This document shows, in pieces, positions 31,343 to 39,215 of a DNA stretch of 64,000 nt. Positions within the stretch are counted from its first letter, which is position 1. Each line of letters begins with the position of its first letter. The DNA lies in the NCBI RefSeq assembly GCF_004001065.1, contig NZ_BIML01000005.1, positions 343,258 through 407,257 on the forward strand. The letters run 5' to 3'. The notes below the pieces were generated by a model. It searched no databases and had not been told where the DNA came from. It worked only from the letters and a program-made list of their open reading frames with translations. Both the position numbers and the translations under genes were made by a program. The DNA comes from Paenibacillus xylaniclasticus (lineage in GTDB: Bacteria; Bacillota; Bacilli; Paenibacillales; Paenibacillaceae).

Positions 31343-32692
31343 CTATAAAATAATTCTACGTTCCTCAAGCTCAAGCTCCGCCGGCTTATTGCGAAACAGC
31401 TTGCTTAGAACAAGCAAACAGACAATACCTAGTAAGAGGTACAATGCGGCGAAGAGCCAGAACGTGAAACCGACGTTGGAACTAGTCGTAGCCGCATCGG
31501 ATACGCGCATGTATCCCCTTAGAATCCACGGCAATCTGCCCACTTCCGCGTAGAACCATCCGAGCTCTATTGCAAGCAGAGAGAACGGCCCCCCAGCAAG
31601 GATCGCTCCGAGCACCCAGCGATTATAAGCATTCCTGCTTTTCATCCGGGACAAAACGAGAAACAAAACGGGCACGGCCAGCAAATAAAAGCCGATGCCG
31701 ACCATCGCATCGAACAAATAGTGGACGTACAGCGGCGGCCATTCGTCCTGCGGAAAATCGTTCAGTCCGATCACGGTACCGTTAGGATCATGGGTGGCAA
31801 GCAAGCTCAGCATATTAGGAATTTTTATGGCCCCCGTAACTTCGTTCGTATCGGGGTGAAGCCGTCCGCCAATAATAAGAGAAGCTCTGTTGCTAGTCTC
31901 AAAGTGCCATTCAGCCGCAGCAAGCTTCTCGGGCTGCTCCTCCGCAAGGAAGATAGCAGACAAATCACCAATCCAGATCGTAGCTGCCGCCAGAATCAGA
32001 CCAAGCTTCATATTAAGACGGATAGACTTTCTGTTGTAGTCGCTTATTCTTCCTCTCAGCATAGAGAACGCTGCGATCATCGCCAATACGAAAGCAGAGG
32101 TTAAATAAGCGGAAGACAGTACATGGGCAACCTTAGAAGGTGTGGCTGGACTGAACATAGCCGCAAGTGGATCGAGATGCGTCAGCATGCCGTTCTCTAG
32201 CGTAAATCCTTGCGGCGTGTTCATAAAGCTGTTTACCATCGTGATAAATACGGCGGATGCCGATGATCCGATAATAATCGGAAGGGTCAGCAGCCAGTGC
32301 AAATAAGGATTCGAGAATCGATTCCATGTATAAAGGTAGATACCGAGAAATATGGCTTCAAAGAAAAATGCGAACGTTTCCAGAAAGAGCGGTAAACTTA
32401 TTACATTGCCAGCGAATCTCATGAAATTGGGCCACAGCAGGCTAAGCTGCAGACCGATACACGTACCGGTAACGACACCTACCGCCACTGTGATGACGAA
32501 GCCGCGAGTCCACCTCCTGGCCATAAGCGAATAGTGCGAATCATTTTTCCTAATTCCAATCCATTCGGCCACGGAAATAAATATTGGAATACCCACTCCA
32601 ACCGTTGCGAACAAGATGTGAAACGCAAGCGTCATTTCTGTCAATCCCCGGCTCCAGTCCAACGAGTTCAATGTCAGCACCCCTTTATCCAT
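31343..32692 (-). CDS. cydA: Cytochrome bd ubiquinol oxidase subunit I
   Basis: A 449-residue membrane protein with nine helices that holds the heme groups of the bd oxidase. Conserved parts are WSRGLTEMTLAFHILFATVGVGIP (with the axial His), VGVVTGTCIGLQLSLLWPNFM, LPLFLETFAFFFEAIFLGIYLYTW and GRLPWILRGYMRVSDAAT. The Q-loop is of the short type. ATG 32692 is preferred, preceded by GAGGATCG; the frame is open 22 codons further upstream. It is read together with cydB and the small ORF. carD ends upstream with its own terminator, so the cyd promoter should lie in 32693-32770. Confidence 0.9.
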   Translation of the reverse strand: MDKGVLTLNSLDWSRGLTEMTLAFHILFATVGVGIPIFISVAEWIGIRKNDSHYSLMARRWTRGFVITVAVGVVTGTCIGLQLSLLWPNFMRFAGNVISLPLFLETFAFFFEAIFLGIYLYTWNRFSNPYLHWLLTLPIIIGSSASAVFITMVNSFMNTPQGFTLENGMLTHLDPLAAMFSPATPSKVAHVLSSAYLTSAFVLAMIAAFSMLRGRISDYNRKSIRLNMKLGLILAAATIWIGDLSAIFLAEEQPEKLAAAEWHFETSNRASLIIGGRLHPDTNEVTGAIKIPNMLSLLATHDPNGTVIGLNDFPQDEWPPLYVHYLFDAMVGIGFYLLAVPVLFLVLSRMKSRNAYNRWVLGAILAGGPFSLLAIELGWFYAEVGRLPWILRGYMRVSDAATTSSNVGFTFWLFAALYLLLGIVCLLVLSKLFRNKPAELELEERRIIL

Positions 32693-32768
32693 CCTCGATC
32701 CTCGACAACCACCGAGGTAACGCTTCTTTCCCTTGCATATCGTTCCACGGACTGCCACAAATATACAA

Positions 32769-32808
32769 CAAAAAACGACCGTCTCCGGTTAACACCGGTC
32801 AACGGTCG
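32769..32808 (-). terminator. Terminator of the carD-like gene
   Basis: On the minus strand, CGACCGT/ACGGTCG arms (32776-32782 and 32802-32808) with an inner CCGGT/ACCGG stem are followed by a T run (complement of 32769-32775). It isolates carD from cydA. Confidence 0.8.
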
Positions 32809-32834
32809 CTTCGAACACGCTTGGAATAATGGGC

Positions 32835-33371
32835 TCACCTTCCTGAATGACTCAGCACTCGCTCTTCACTGTGAAAGACAGCCTCGACGATACGGTTAAC
32901 TCGATCCAATATGGCATCGTAGGTCGTGTCTAATGAAATAGCGATCTCATTAAACAAGATCTGTTGAGTGGAGTTCAACATATTCTGATCTTGTTGATTC
33001 AGCTTCTTATGGTTGGATTGAAGCTTATGCTTCTGACGCATTAAAGTATTAATAACCTTCGCAATTTCCTTCCGATCCCCTGAATTCAATATATTCGAAT
33101 AGGTATGATTCCGATCCGAGCTCTTATCTATCCATTCCACACCGGGAGACCTGAAGGATTCTATGATGACCTCCGCCTCATCCCTTTCAATAAGATCCAG
33201 CATGAGTATCGAATCGTTATCGACCGGAATGCTGATCTTTAACCCAGCGGAACGCAGCGGATGCAAATCGTAGTAATGTTTTGAAACCCCGGAAATCGTT
33301 TTCTCGCTTATCCCATCGATTCGGCAAATTCCATGTGCTGAATATATGATTAGACTACCCACTTCAAACAT
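32835..33371 (-). CDS. CarD-like (CdnL/TRCF-RID) transcription regulator
   Basis: A 178-residue CarD-family protein. The N-terminal RNA-polymerase interaction domain reads FEVGSLIIYSAHGICRIDGISEKTISGVSKHYYDLHPL, followed by an IPVDNDS stretch, and a helical DNA-binding part fills the C-terminal two thirds. CarD proteins bind the polymerase beta subunit and stabilise open complexes at some promoters. The length matches other Firmicutes CarD-like proteins. It is divergent from a marR gene and both start from a region with two matching 21-base palindromes, so its expression is probably repressed by MarR. Confidence 0.88.
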   Translation of the reverse strand: MFEVGSLIIYSAHGICRIDGISEKTISGVSKHYYDLHPLRSAGLKISIPVDNDSILMLDLIERDEAEVIIESFRSPGVEWIDKSSDRNHTYSNILNSGDRKEIAKVINTLMRQKHKLQSNHKKLNQQDQNMLNSTQQILFNEIAISLDTTYDAILDRVNRIVEAVFHSEERVLSHSGR

Positions 33372-33389
33372 TGCTGTTGCCCCCTCGAT

Positions 33390-33410
33390 ATCGTCAACTA
33401 AGATGACAAT
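33390..33410. promoter_or_regulatory. MarR operator, copy 1
   Basis: A 21-base imperfect palindrome, ATCGTCAA at 33390-33397 and ATGACAAT at 33403-33410. It agrees with copy 2 at 16 of 21 positions. It lies just downstream of the carD-like gene's -10 (TATAAT on the minus strand near 33420). Confidence 0.65.
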
Positions 33411-33428
33411 TTAGTTCTATTATACACC

Positions 33429-33449
33429 ATTGTCAACCTAATTGACAAT
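33429..33449. promoter_or_regulatory. MarR operator, copy 2, overlapping both promoters
   Basis: ATTGTCAA (33429-33436) and TTGACAAT (33442-33449) are perfect 8-bp arms around CCTAA. On the plus strand the right arm supplies TTGACA, 18 bases before TATATT (33466-33471), for marR. On the minus strand the site supplies TTGTCA 18 bases before TATAAT for the carD-like gene. A bound dimer would block both promoters. Confidence 0.75.
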
Positions 33450-33501
33450 GAACGGACGCTTTTTGTATATTGAATGGAGATATGCGGAAAGCGGTGAGAG
33501 A

Positions 33502-33930
33502 ATGAGTTCCGAATTACCAGACTTAAACTTGATAGACTTAATAAGAGAACGTCATGTTATGCTGCGCAGCCTGACCAATCGATTGTGGAATGAAAATCAT
33601 GACCTGCACATCTCGAATTCAGAATGGTTTATTATGGCGAGAATCTACAAGAAACAGCCCACCATATCCTATGTCACCAAGCATGTAGACATTTCGCGGC
33701 AGGCTACTCATAAATTCATTAAAAGTCTGGAGTCCAAGGGACTAGTCGAAATAAGCAAGGCACAGCATAACAATAAAGATAAATGCATACGCTTAACCGA
33801 GTTCGGTGAACAATGCTATGAGAAGAATGCGATTATTAAAGCCTCGCTCGAAGCCAAAATCGTCGAGTCGATCGGGAGCGAGCGGGCAGCCCTGCTGAAA
33901 GAGCTTCTACAATCCGAATGGGGATTATAA
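33502..33930 (+). CDS. MarR family transcriptional regulator
   Basis: A 142-residue MarR protein. The winged helix reads NSEWFIMARIYKKQPTISYVTKHVDISRQATHKFIKSLESKGLVEISKAQHNNKDKCIRLTEFG, with the usual N- and C-terminal dimer helices. ATG 33502 is taken as start, with GGTGAGAG upstream; the frame is open 20 codons further back, into the operator. It probably represses itself and the divergent carD-like gene through the twin palindromes. No exporter adjoins it. The signal is unknown; control of CarD by MarR would be unusual. Confidence 0.88.
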   Translation: MSSELPDLNLIDLIRERHVMLRSLTNRLWNENHDLHISNSEWFIMARIYKKQPTISYVTKHVDISRQATHKFIKSLESKGLVEISKAQHNNKDKCIRLTEFGEQCYEKNAIIKASLEAKIVESIGSERAALLKELLQSEWGL

Positions 33931-33932
33931 AG

Positions 33933-33958
33933 AGGACTGCTGTCACTTCAGCAGTCCT
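33933..33958. terminator. Terminator between marR and the DUF2357 gene
   Basis: AGGACTGCTG (33933-33942) and CAGCAGTCCT (33949-33958) form a perfect 10-bp stem with a 6-base loop, followed by TTTCGTT. It lies 16 bases from the end of the convergent operon and may serve both. Confidence 0.82.
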
Positions 33959-33974
33959 TTCGTTCGAATTCAGC

Positions 33975-35795
33975 TTATTTGGAATTGCCTGCGAATGCTT
34001 CGCTATCCTGCAGCAGCTGCTGAAGGATTCGTTCAAACTCGCCCGTCACATGCGCATTCGAATTCCCTGGGGTCAGAGGAATGAGCCGCAAGCTGTGATC
34101 GACCGATGAGCTCGGACTCTCTTCGCGCCCTTCTTTGACCGGATAGAACGCCCATACCTCGGCAACCGGACTGAGCCGTTGCAGCGGCTTATTATTGAGT
34201 CTGTCCTCCCCATATAGGAAGCTAGAGCGACTGTCACTATATGCAATCAACTGGTTCATCTCGCGAGTGCGAGCGATCGTATTCACCCTATCCTTCTCCC
34301 AGAAGTTATGGCGCGGGCGATACTTAAAGTCTATCATAATCGATCCGCAATATACTCCAGCTCGATAGACATCCAATCGTCCATCCGGACGGTTATACTG
34401 CTGGCGAACATAGAGCGGATGCACGAACAGCTGCGTCTCTTTACTCGTTAAAGGCACAACGCCGTCGTAGACGAAGTGAAGCTGAAGCTCACCCTTTTCT
34501 AGAATGACTCGCTCCCCTGCCGGTAAAGATGGAATCAGCATCCCCTCTCCATTGAAGTGTAAATTGTAAATCCAGCCGCGAACGGGATTAAACTCCAGCT
34601 TCTTCTCCAAAATTCGCAGCAGCTCCACATAGCCCCACATTTCATAAAGCTTATCGGTGCGCTTCCATTGATAGGAATACATCGGGTCTAGCATAATTTC
34701 CAGCTCATCCTGCTGGAGCTCCCGATACAGCATATAGATGGAGCGGTACCGGGCATCCTTCGTCAGCACATAGGGCACGACGGTGAGCGGCTTCTCCTGC
34801 AGCTGGTCATACCAGTGGGCGGAGGTAATAAGCTGAAAGCCAATCTTCATCCGCTGCACCATGTCCAAGTACTGCTGGAGCTCATCGAGCACCTTGCTCT
34901 TCTGTTCGAGTACGATCTTCGTACTGGCCTGATAATCGAATTTTTGCAGCTGCTCGATCTCCCCTTGAAGAGCCGATGCATGCTGCTCGACAGAAAGCAC
35001 GAAGTCATTCAACACTAAGATGAGTTGTCTGACAATATGCTTGATCCATATATTCTCAGGTAAATTATAGTCAATCGTACGAACAGGCACCTTCAGAAAG
35101 CCTTTCATCTCCGGATGCTTCAGCCGATGCCGCACCGTCTCCTCGTCGACGACGTTCGCCCGATCAGACCGGACGATGTCATACTCCTTGCGCGTTCGGA
35201 AGTTGACCTTCGTGTACAGATCGCTAAGCGCAGCCATCACATTCGGAAAGTGATTGGAGATGATCATGAACTGCATTAGCAGCCTTGGGGGGAGCGATTT
35301 GCCAAGCTGCTGGCCCTTGGCGAACTGCTTGCCAATAAAATCAAACGCCAGCCCCCTAATCACATCCTCCAGCTGATCCCGCATAATGTTCAGCTGATGC
35401 GTTGATATCTGCTTCGGCTGTATCGCGAAGGGAGCATACCACACCTTATCTTCGCTCTCGACCCGGATCTGATACGTCCCCGGAATTAATGGATAATAGC
35501 TTTCGTCAAAGAGGGAAATGCTTCCTTCATTCGGGAAGAGGAAGGCCTCTCCCCTCTCATCGAACTCCACCCCGCGGTAAGGGATCGTCTCCAGCCCATA
35601 CATATAAAGTCTAGCGTTATCATCAGATGACTTAAAATCGATTGTGATCTTCAGATTCTCAACAAGCACAACCGAAGGGTCATCAATATGCTCATAGAAA
35701 CCGTGCTCATTGTCATAAAACCGGCGTACACTGTGGTGCGTATTGCCTACCTGAAAGGAGAGCTCAAACGGGAGCTCATTAAATGGTGTAGCCAT
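33975..35795 (-). CDS. DUF2357 protein with PD-(D/E)XK nuclease motif (McrC-like)
   Basis: A 606-residue protein of the COG1700/DUF2357 group. The N-terminal half is the beta-rich DUF2357 domain. The C-terminal part carries a nuclease-type core: RPDGRLDVYRAG (about residue 469) followed by SIMIDFKYRPRH (D489-F-K491), matching PD-(D/E)XK. A Q-L-I-A-Y motif follows (NQLIAYSDSR). In such pairs the McrB-like ATPase drives this protein, as McrB drives McrC. The gene overlaps the ATPase stop by 17 bases, showing tight coupling. It is intact. The nucleic acid target is unknown. Confidence 0.8.
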   Translation of the reverse strand: MATPFNELPFELSFQVGNTHHSVRRFYDNEHGFYEHIDDPSVVLVENLKITIDFKSSDDNARLYMYGLETIPYRGVEFDERGEAFLFPNEGSISLFDESYYPLIPGTYQIRVESEDKVWYAPFAIQPKQISTHQLNIMRDQLEDVIRGLAFDFIGKQFAKGQQLGKSLPPRLLMQFMIISNHFPNVMAALSDLYTKVNFRTRKEYDIVRSDRANVVDEETVRHRLKHPEMKGFLKVPVRTIDYNLPENIWIKHIVRQLILVLNDFVLSVEQHASALQGEIEQLQKFDYQASTKIVLEQKSKVLDELQQYLDMVQRMKIGFQLITSAHWYDQLQEKPLTVVPYVLTKDARYRSIYMLYRELQQDELEIMLDPMYSYQWKRTDKLYEMWGYVELLRILEKKLEFNPVRGWIYNLHFNGEGMLIPSLPAGERVILEKGELQLHFVYDGVVPLTSKETQLFVHPLYVRQQYNRPDGRLDVYRAGVYCGSIMIDFKYRPRHNFWEKDRVNTIARTREMNQLIAYSDSRSSFLYGEDRLNNKPLQRLSPVAEVWAFYPVKEGREESPSSSVDHSLRLIPLTPGNSNAHVTGEFERILQQLLQDSEAFAGNSK

Positions 35796-37770
35796 TAATT
35801 TTCAACTCTTTCGCTTTGTGAATCAGTGCATTTCTCGTTTCGGTAAAGTCAGAGATGTCCTTGTACTCATTCAATCGCTCGACGAGTTTACTGCCTACTA
35901 ATTCACCGCTCGCATCCACCTTGCCAATCAAATCCCGAAGCAGTCCTTCCGGACCTCTCAGCTTAGTCAGAATACGCTGCACCACTTGAATGTCCAAAGC
36001 TTCCCGCCTCGTAATGTAAGGGTTGTCCGGCAAATTCCGAATATACATATCAATCTGACGAACAACGCGAGGACCAACGCCAAGATTTTTATTCGACTCT
36101 TGAAGCGTCCGATGCAAGATCCAGAAAAACTCCGCTTCCCGATCACTTAGCGTAAAGCCTTCCGTCTGACGGAATTTGCTGTATTCCTCGAAAGAGTACG
36201 CCGTCTTCCGACCCTGAGGCTTACGCTCCTTTTGACCTAAGTTTTTCAGACCTGCATAGGGCAAAATATCAAGCGATATGACATTGGCCCGATCGAGCAC
36301 CTTATCCGAGAAGTGATACGTGGACTCGTCAATATTAACCGTTCCTACGAACATAATGTTCTCCGGAATCGTAATAACAGGCTCATATTGAGCCGTGTTA
36401 TACAATCGGCCCGTCAGATCGTCATTGTACAGCCGCAGGAACCGGCGCTGCGGGTCCATCTCAAGGACAGACAAGAACTGCGAGAAGTAATGCTCCACCC
36501 GGGCCAGGTTCATCTCATCAAAGCAGATCAGATAAAGCTTACTCTTACGGTTCTCTTCCTTCTGCGCCTGAATCAAGGTGTTAATCAGCCCCGAATCGCC
36601 AGGACGGTATACCATGTTCATGGCATCAACATATCCGATCAGATCGGAATCATCGGTCCAAGAAGGCCGCACCGGGATAATGACGAATTGATCATCATCG
36701 AGCCCCAAAGCACGCGCGTACGCCTGAACGAGCTTGGATTTCCCTGTCCCGCTCATTCCGGCAATAATGTTGAGCGTATTCGATTTCATAGCCGTATGAA
36801 AATTGAACAGATCCTTCTCGGAATATTGCAGACCAAGCTCTCTCGTCACTTGAATAAAATGCTCCATGAACCGAAGCTCCTCGTTATCCGAGGAGAGCAT
36901 AGGTTCAGGCGCTTCTTTGGCCGTCTCCTTCAGTACAACAGATGCTGCAGCTGGAGCAGACTCTGGTTGCTTGATTTCCACAGGCTTCTCAGGAGCCACC
37001 GCAGCGGCGACCGCCAAACCAGCGTCCTGCAAGCTATCGAGTGGAGCTGCTGCTTCTAACATCGTGCTCATACTCTGATAAATACTTAACGGCACGAACA
37101 TAAGAGTCGAGTTTTCCGACGTGCTATAGCAATCCTCTAACAAATCATCCTCAAATTCCGTTACCTTCAGCTGTCCAGCTATATTTAAACAGTATCCTCC
37201 ATGGGCATACTGATGCTTGTCGAATTCACCAATGAGACTATATTTATCCTTCTGCTTCCAAATAATAAATTGTGGAGTATCATTCGCTTCCGTCGAGATG
37301 CTCTCGATTCTGCCTACAAACTTACCGTTTAACAATTTCTGAATAAAATCGTCGTAGGAAATATCATGTTGCTCCGCACTGAATACAGGAACAGGAATGA
37401 ATGTCGTACCGTCTACGTAGCTGTCCGACTTCCGAATCAGCCGCACCTCTTTGCCGGCATAGATCTCGTTATGATTCGGAAGAATCTTCTTCTGCGGCCG
37501 GAATATGAGCATATAGTCGTTCAAAAACCGTTCCAGCTTATCCTTCCGCTCATCATCAGGCCGAAAATAATCATCCTCGAAGCCGTATCGGGTCAGATCG
37601 CTCGCATAACAGGTAAACAAATTTGCATTGGGGAATCCATACGGGGTTTCAGAAATGAGTCTCACAAAAAATTGCAGCACGTTCTGCGAGTTAATAATAA
37701 TTGGCCGTCTCTGTAGATCTTCTTCCGTTGCCAATATTCCTACAAAATCCAAATTCCAATCTTTATTCAT
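35779..37770 (-). CDS. McrB-like AAA+ ATPase
   Basis: A 663-residue protein. The N-terminal region of about 235 residues does not resemble known modified-base readers. A linker rich in Ala, Glu and Pro follows (about 236-295). The AAA+ module is of the dynein-like/McrB branch: Walker A GMSGTGKS (338-345), Walker B LICFDEMN (414-421) and the sensor-1 type motif GTVNIDEST (476-484), where McrB has G-T-M-N-T-A-D. It is expected to bind a nucleotide and translocate DNA or power the partner nuclease. It starts 12 bases after the upstream coiled-coil gene and overlaps the DUF2357 gene. The operon fits a type IV restriction-like defence unit. Confidence 0.82.
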   Translation of the reverse strand: MNKDWNLDFVGILATEEDLQRRPIIINSQNVLQFFVRLISETPYGFPNANLFTCYASDLTRYGFEDDYFRPDDERKDKLERFLNDYMLIFRPQKKILPNHNEIYAGKEVRLIRKSDSYVDGTTFIPVPVFSAEQHDISYDDFIQKLLNGKFVGRIESISTEANDTPQFIIWKQKDKYSLIGEFDKHQYAHGGYCLNIAGQLKVTEFEDDLLEDCYSTSENSTLMFVPLSIYQSMSTMLEAAAPLDSLQDAGLAVAAAVAPEKPVEIKQPESAPAAASVVLKETAKEAPEPMLSSDNEELRFMEHFIQVTRELGLQYSEKDLFNFHTAMKSNTLNIIAGMSGTGKSKLVQAYARALGLDDDQFVIIPVRPSWTDDSDLIGYVDAMNMVYRPGDSGLINTLIQAQKEENRKSKLYLICFDEMNLARVEHYFSQFLSVLEMDPQRRFLRLYNDDLTGRLYNTAQYEPVITIPENIMFVGTVNIDESTYHFSDKVLDRANVISLDILPYAGLKNLGQKERKPQGRKTAYSFEEYSKFRQTEGFTLSDREAEFFWILHRTLQESNKNLGVGPRVVRQIDMYIRNLPDNPYITRREALDIQVVQRILTKLRGPEGLLRDLIGKVDASGELVGSKLVERLNEYKDISDFTETRNALIHKAKELKINGYTI

Positions 37771-37782
37771 GCTGTCGTTCCC

Positions 37783-38844
37783 TCACTTTTTATTGATGTA
37801 CGATTGGAGTTCTACCAATGTAGCAAATTCTTTAAAGCTATTGTCCTTGCAAGCATTGCGCAGCCTTCTTTGCTTGGAAGGTGAAATTTGAAACGATAAC
37901 ATCCAAATCTCCTCGGCCTCTACGCTGCGTCGAAGAAGGTCCTCAATCTGATTATTGCTGACCAATTCAATATCAAATTTCGGTGTGTCTAGGATCGATT
38001 CGTTAATATATTCGCCTACCAGTACAACCTTCATGGGACTTAGTGTCGGACTAGCTGGCTGAGCCGGAGGCTGAATGATTTCTGCTGTCTTCATCTCAGC
38101 CTGTTCTGTCAAGCTTGTGACCTCTTCTTGAAGCTGAATCACTTCTGCTTGCAGCTTAGCGATTACAGCCTCCTGCCAGGCAGCTTGGCCGCTTGTATGC
38201 TCTAGTTCCGTTCTTAATGCTTTTATTTCTTCTGTATAACCCTTTCGTTCCTTCTTCCATTCCTGTGCCTCAGTCTTCCTCTTCTCTCGAAGCTCCTTCA
38301 ATGCGGCCTCAAGCTGTGCTGCCTTGTCCTTCGCCTGAGCAAGCTGTTCTTCCAGCTCTCGAACAATTGGCTCCAAAGACGGGGCAGCTGTCTCGATGAC
38401 GGCCTGCTCTTTCTCCTGGTCATGCTGAGAATCGGCCTGCGGCTCGTTCTCGGCCATAGTTTCTTGTTCCGAAATCGTTTGAAACAGAGCTTCTGCCAGT
38501 GCCAGCTGCTCCGCCTCCCCCGTTATAAGAGCCAGAAGCACATCTGCAGGGCTATATTTCTTCGTATCTATAAGCTCCAAGAGCTCATCCTGCTTCTTCT
38601 CTCGAAGCTCCTTGACGACCTCTTCGGTTAATGTATTAAGGACCTGTTGGTACAGCCCCACTTTAAGCTTCACGGTCTTGGCCGGTTTCTGCAGTTCATG
38701 AATAACCTGAGACCGAACCTGCTTTATATTGGCTCTTGTGATCTCACGAAAGCCTTTTACTTTACAGTCCGTAACATTAGCTAGATCGTATAATGCTGCT
38801 GGTTCCTGCTGGGTCAACACCCATTTCATCATAGCTTTGTTCAC
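37783..38844 (-). CDS. Coiled-coil protein of the McrBC-like operon
   Basis: A protein of about 353 residues, first gene of the operon. The N-terminal 110 residues are helical. Residues 150-260 form a long coiled coil (EPIVRELEEQLAQAKDKAAQLEA and similar). The C-terminal 85 residues look like a small Rossmann or receiver-like domain (MKVVLVGEYINESILDTPKFDIELVS...EIWMLSFQIS) with some resemblance to DUF2325. GTG 38844 is taken as start because AGAGGTG lies nine bases upstream; GTG 38856 is open too. It could be a sensor or scaffold for the two downstream proteins. I do not know a named family for the whole protein. Confidence 0.72.
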   Translation of the reverse strand: MNKAMMKWVLTQQEPAALYDLANVTDCKVKGFREITRANIKQVRSQVIHELQKPAKTVKLKVGLYQQVLNTLTEEVVKELREKKQDELLELIDTKKYSPADVLLALITGEAEQLALAEALFQTISEQETMAENEPQADSQHDQEKEQAVIETAAPSLEPIVRELEEQLAQAKDKAAQLEAALKELREKRKTEAQEWKKERKGYTEEIKALRTELEHTSGQAAWQEAVIAKLQAEVIQLQEEVTSLTEQAEMKTAEIIQPPAQPASPTLSPMKVVLVGEYINESILDTPKFDIELVSNNQIEDLLRRSVEAEEIWMLSFQISPSKQRRLRNACKDNSFKEFATLVELQSYINKK

Positions 38845-39017
38845 AATTTCATACACCTCTTTGTCTCAATATGCCTAATATCTTCCTATTTTATTGAATT
38901 TTCAGACTATTAGTGGCAAGCATTGGAATTATTTCATCATCTCTCCCTCACGGTTGCCTATTCTATTCTAGCACGAAAAGAGGACTGAATGCCTATCAGC
39001 AAACATACATTCTGTGA
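38845..39017. other. Upstream part of the gene-free stretch 38845-39215
   Basis: This AT-rich part should contain the promoter of the McrBC-like operon on the minus strand. I see no clear -35/-10 pair and no repeat. The right part of the gap holds a PucR-type remnant and the terminator of the GH3 gene. Confidence 0.4.
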
Positions 39018-39128
39018 AGATACATAATTCAGCAGATACTAGGGGTACAGCTGAAAGACCCGGAGGTTCAATTCCACCTCAACCTCGCATTAAAGGTCAA
39101 TCGCCTAGTTAAAGCCCGCGGAGAATAA
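39018..39128 (+). pseudogene. C-terminal remnant of a PucR/CdaR-type regulator
   Basis: A 36-codon open stretch between stops encodes RYIIQQILGVQLKDPEVQF, then HLNLALKVNRLV and a TAA at 39126. It matches the end of the PucR C-terminal helix-turn-helix (HTH_30), where relatives read R-Y-R-x-x-x-I-x-x-L-L-G-x-x-L-x-D-P-E-V-x-x-x-L-x-L-A-L. The recognition-helix part and all upstream domains are missing, and there is no start codon. It is a relic of a lost regulator gene. Confidence 0.5.
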
Positions 39129-39180
39129 CCCCCTTCCGCCGCCGAACAATAGCTGAACAAGGCTGTCGCTATACATATAA

Positions 39181-39207
39181 AGGGAGCTGTCGCACAGCGA
39201 CAGCTCC
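39181..39207 (-). terminator. Terminator of the GH3 gene
   Basis: GGGAGCTGTCGC (39181-39192) and GCGACAGCTCCC (39196-39207) form a 12-bp stem with a 3-base loop. On the minus strand it is followed by TTTATAT. Confidence 0.82.
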
Positions 39208-39215
39208 CAGCTTCT

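Noticed and set aside
39060..39085. A tRNA T-arm-like stretch (GGTTCAATTCC context)
   Set aside because: No acceptor, D or anticodon arm lies at the right distance, the T stem has mismatches, and the same bases read well as part of the PucR-type remnant.
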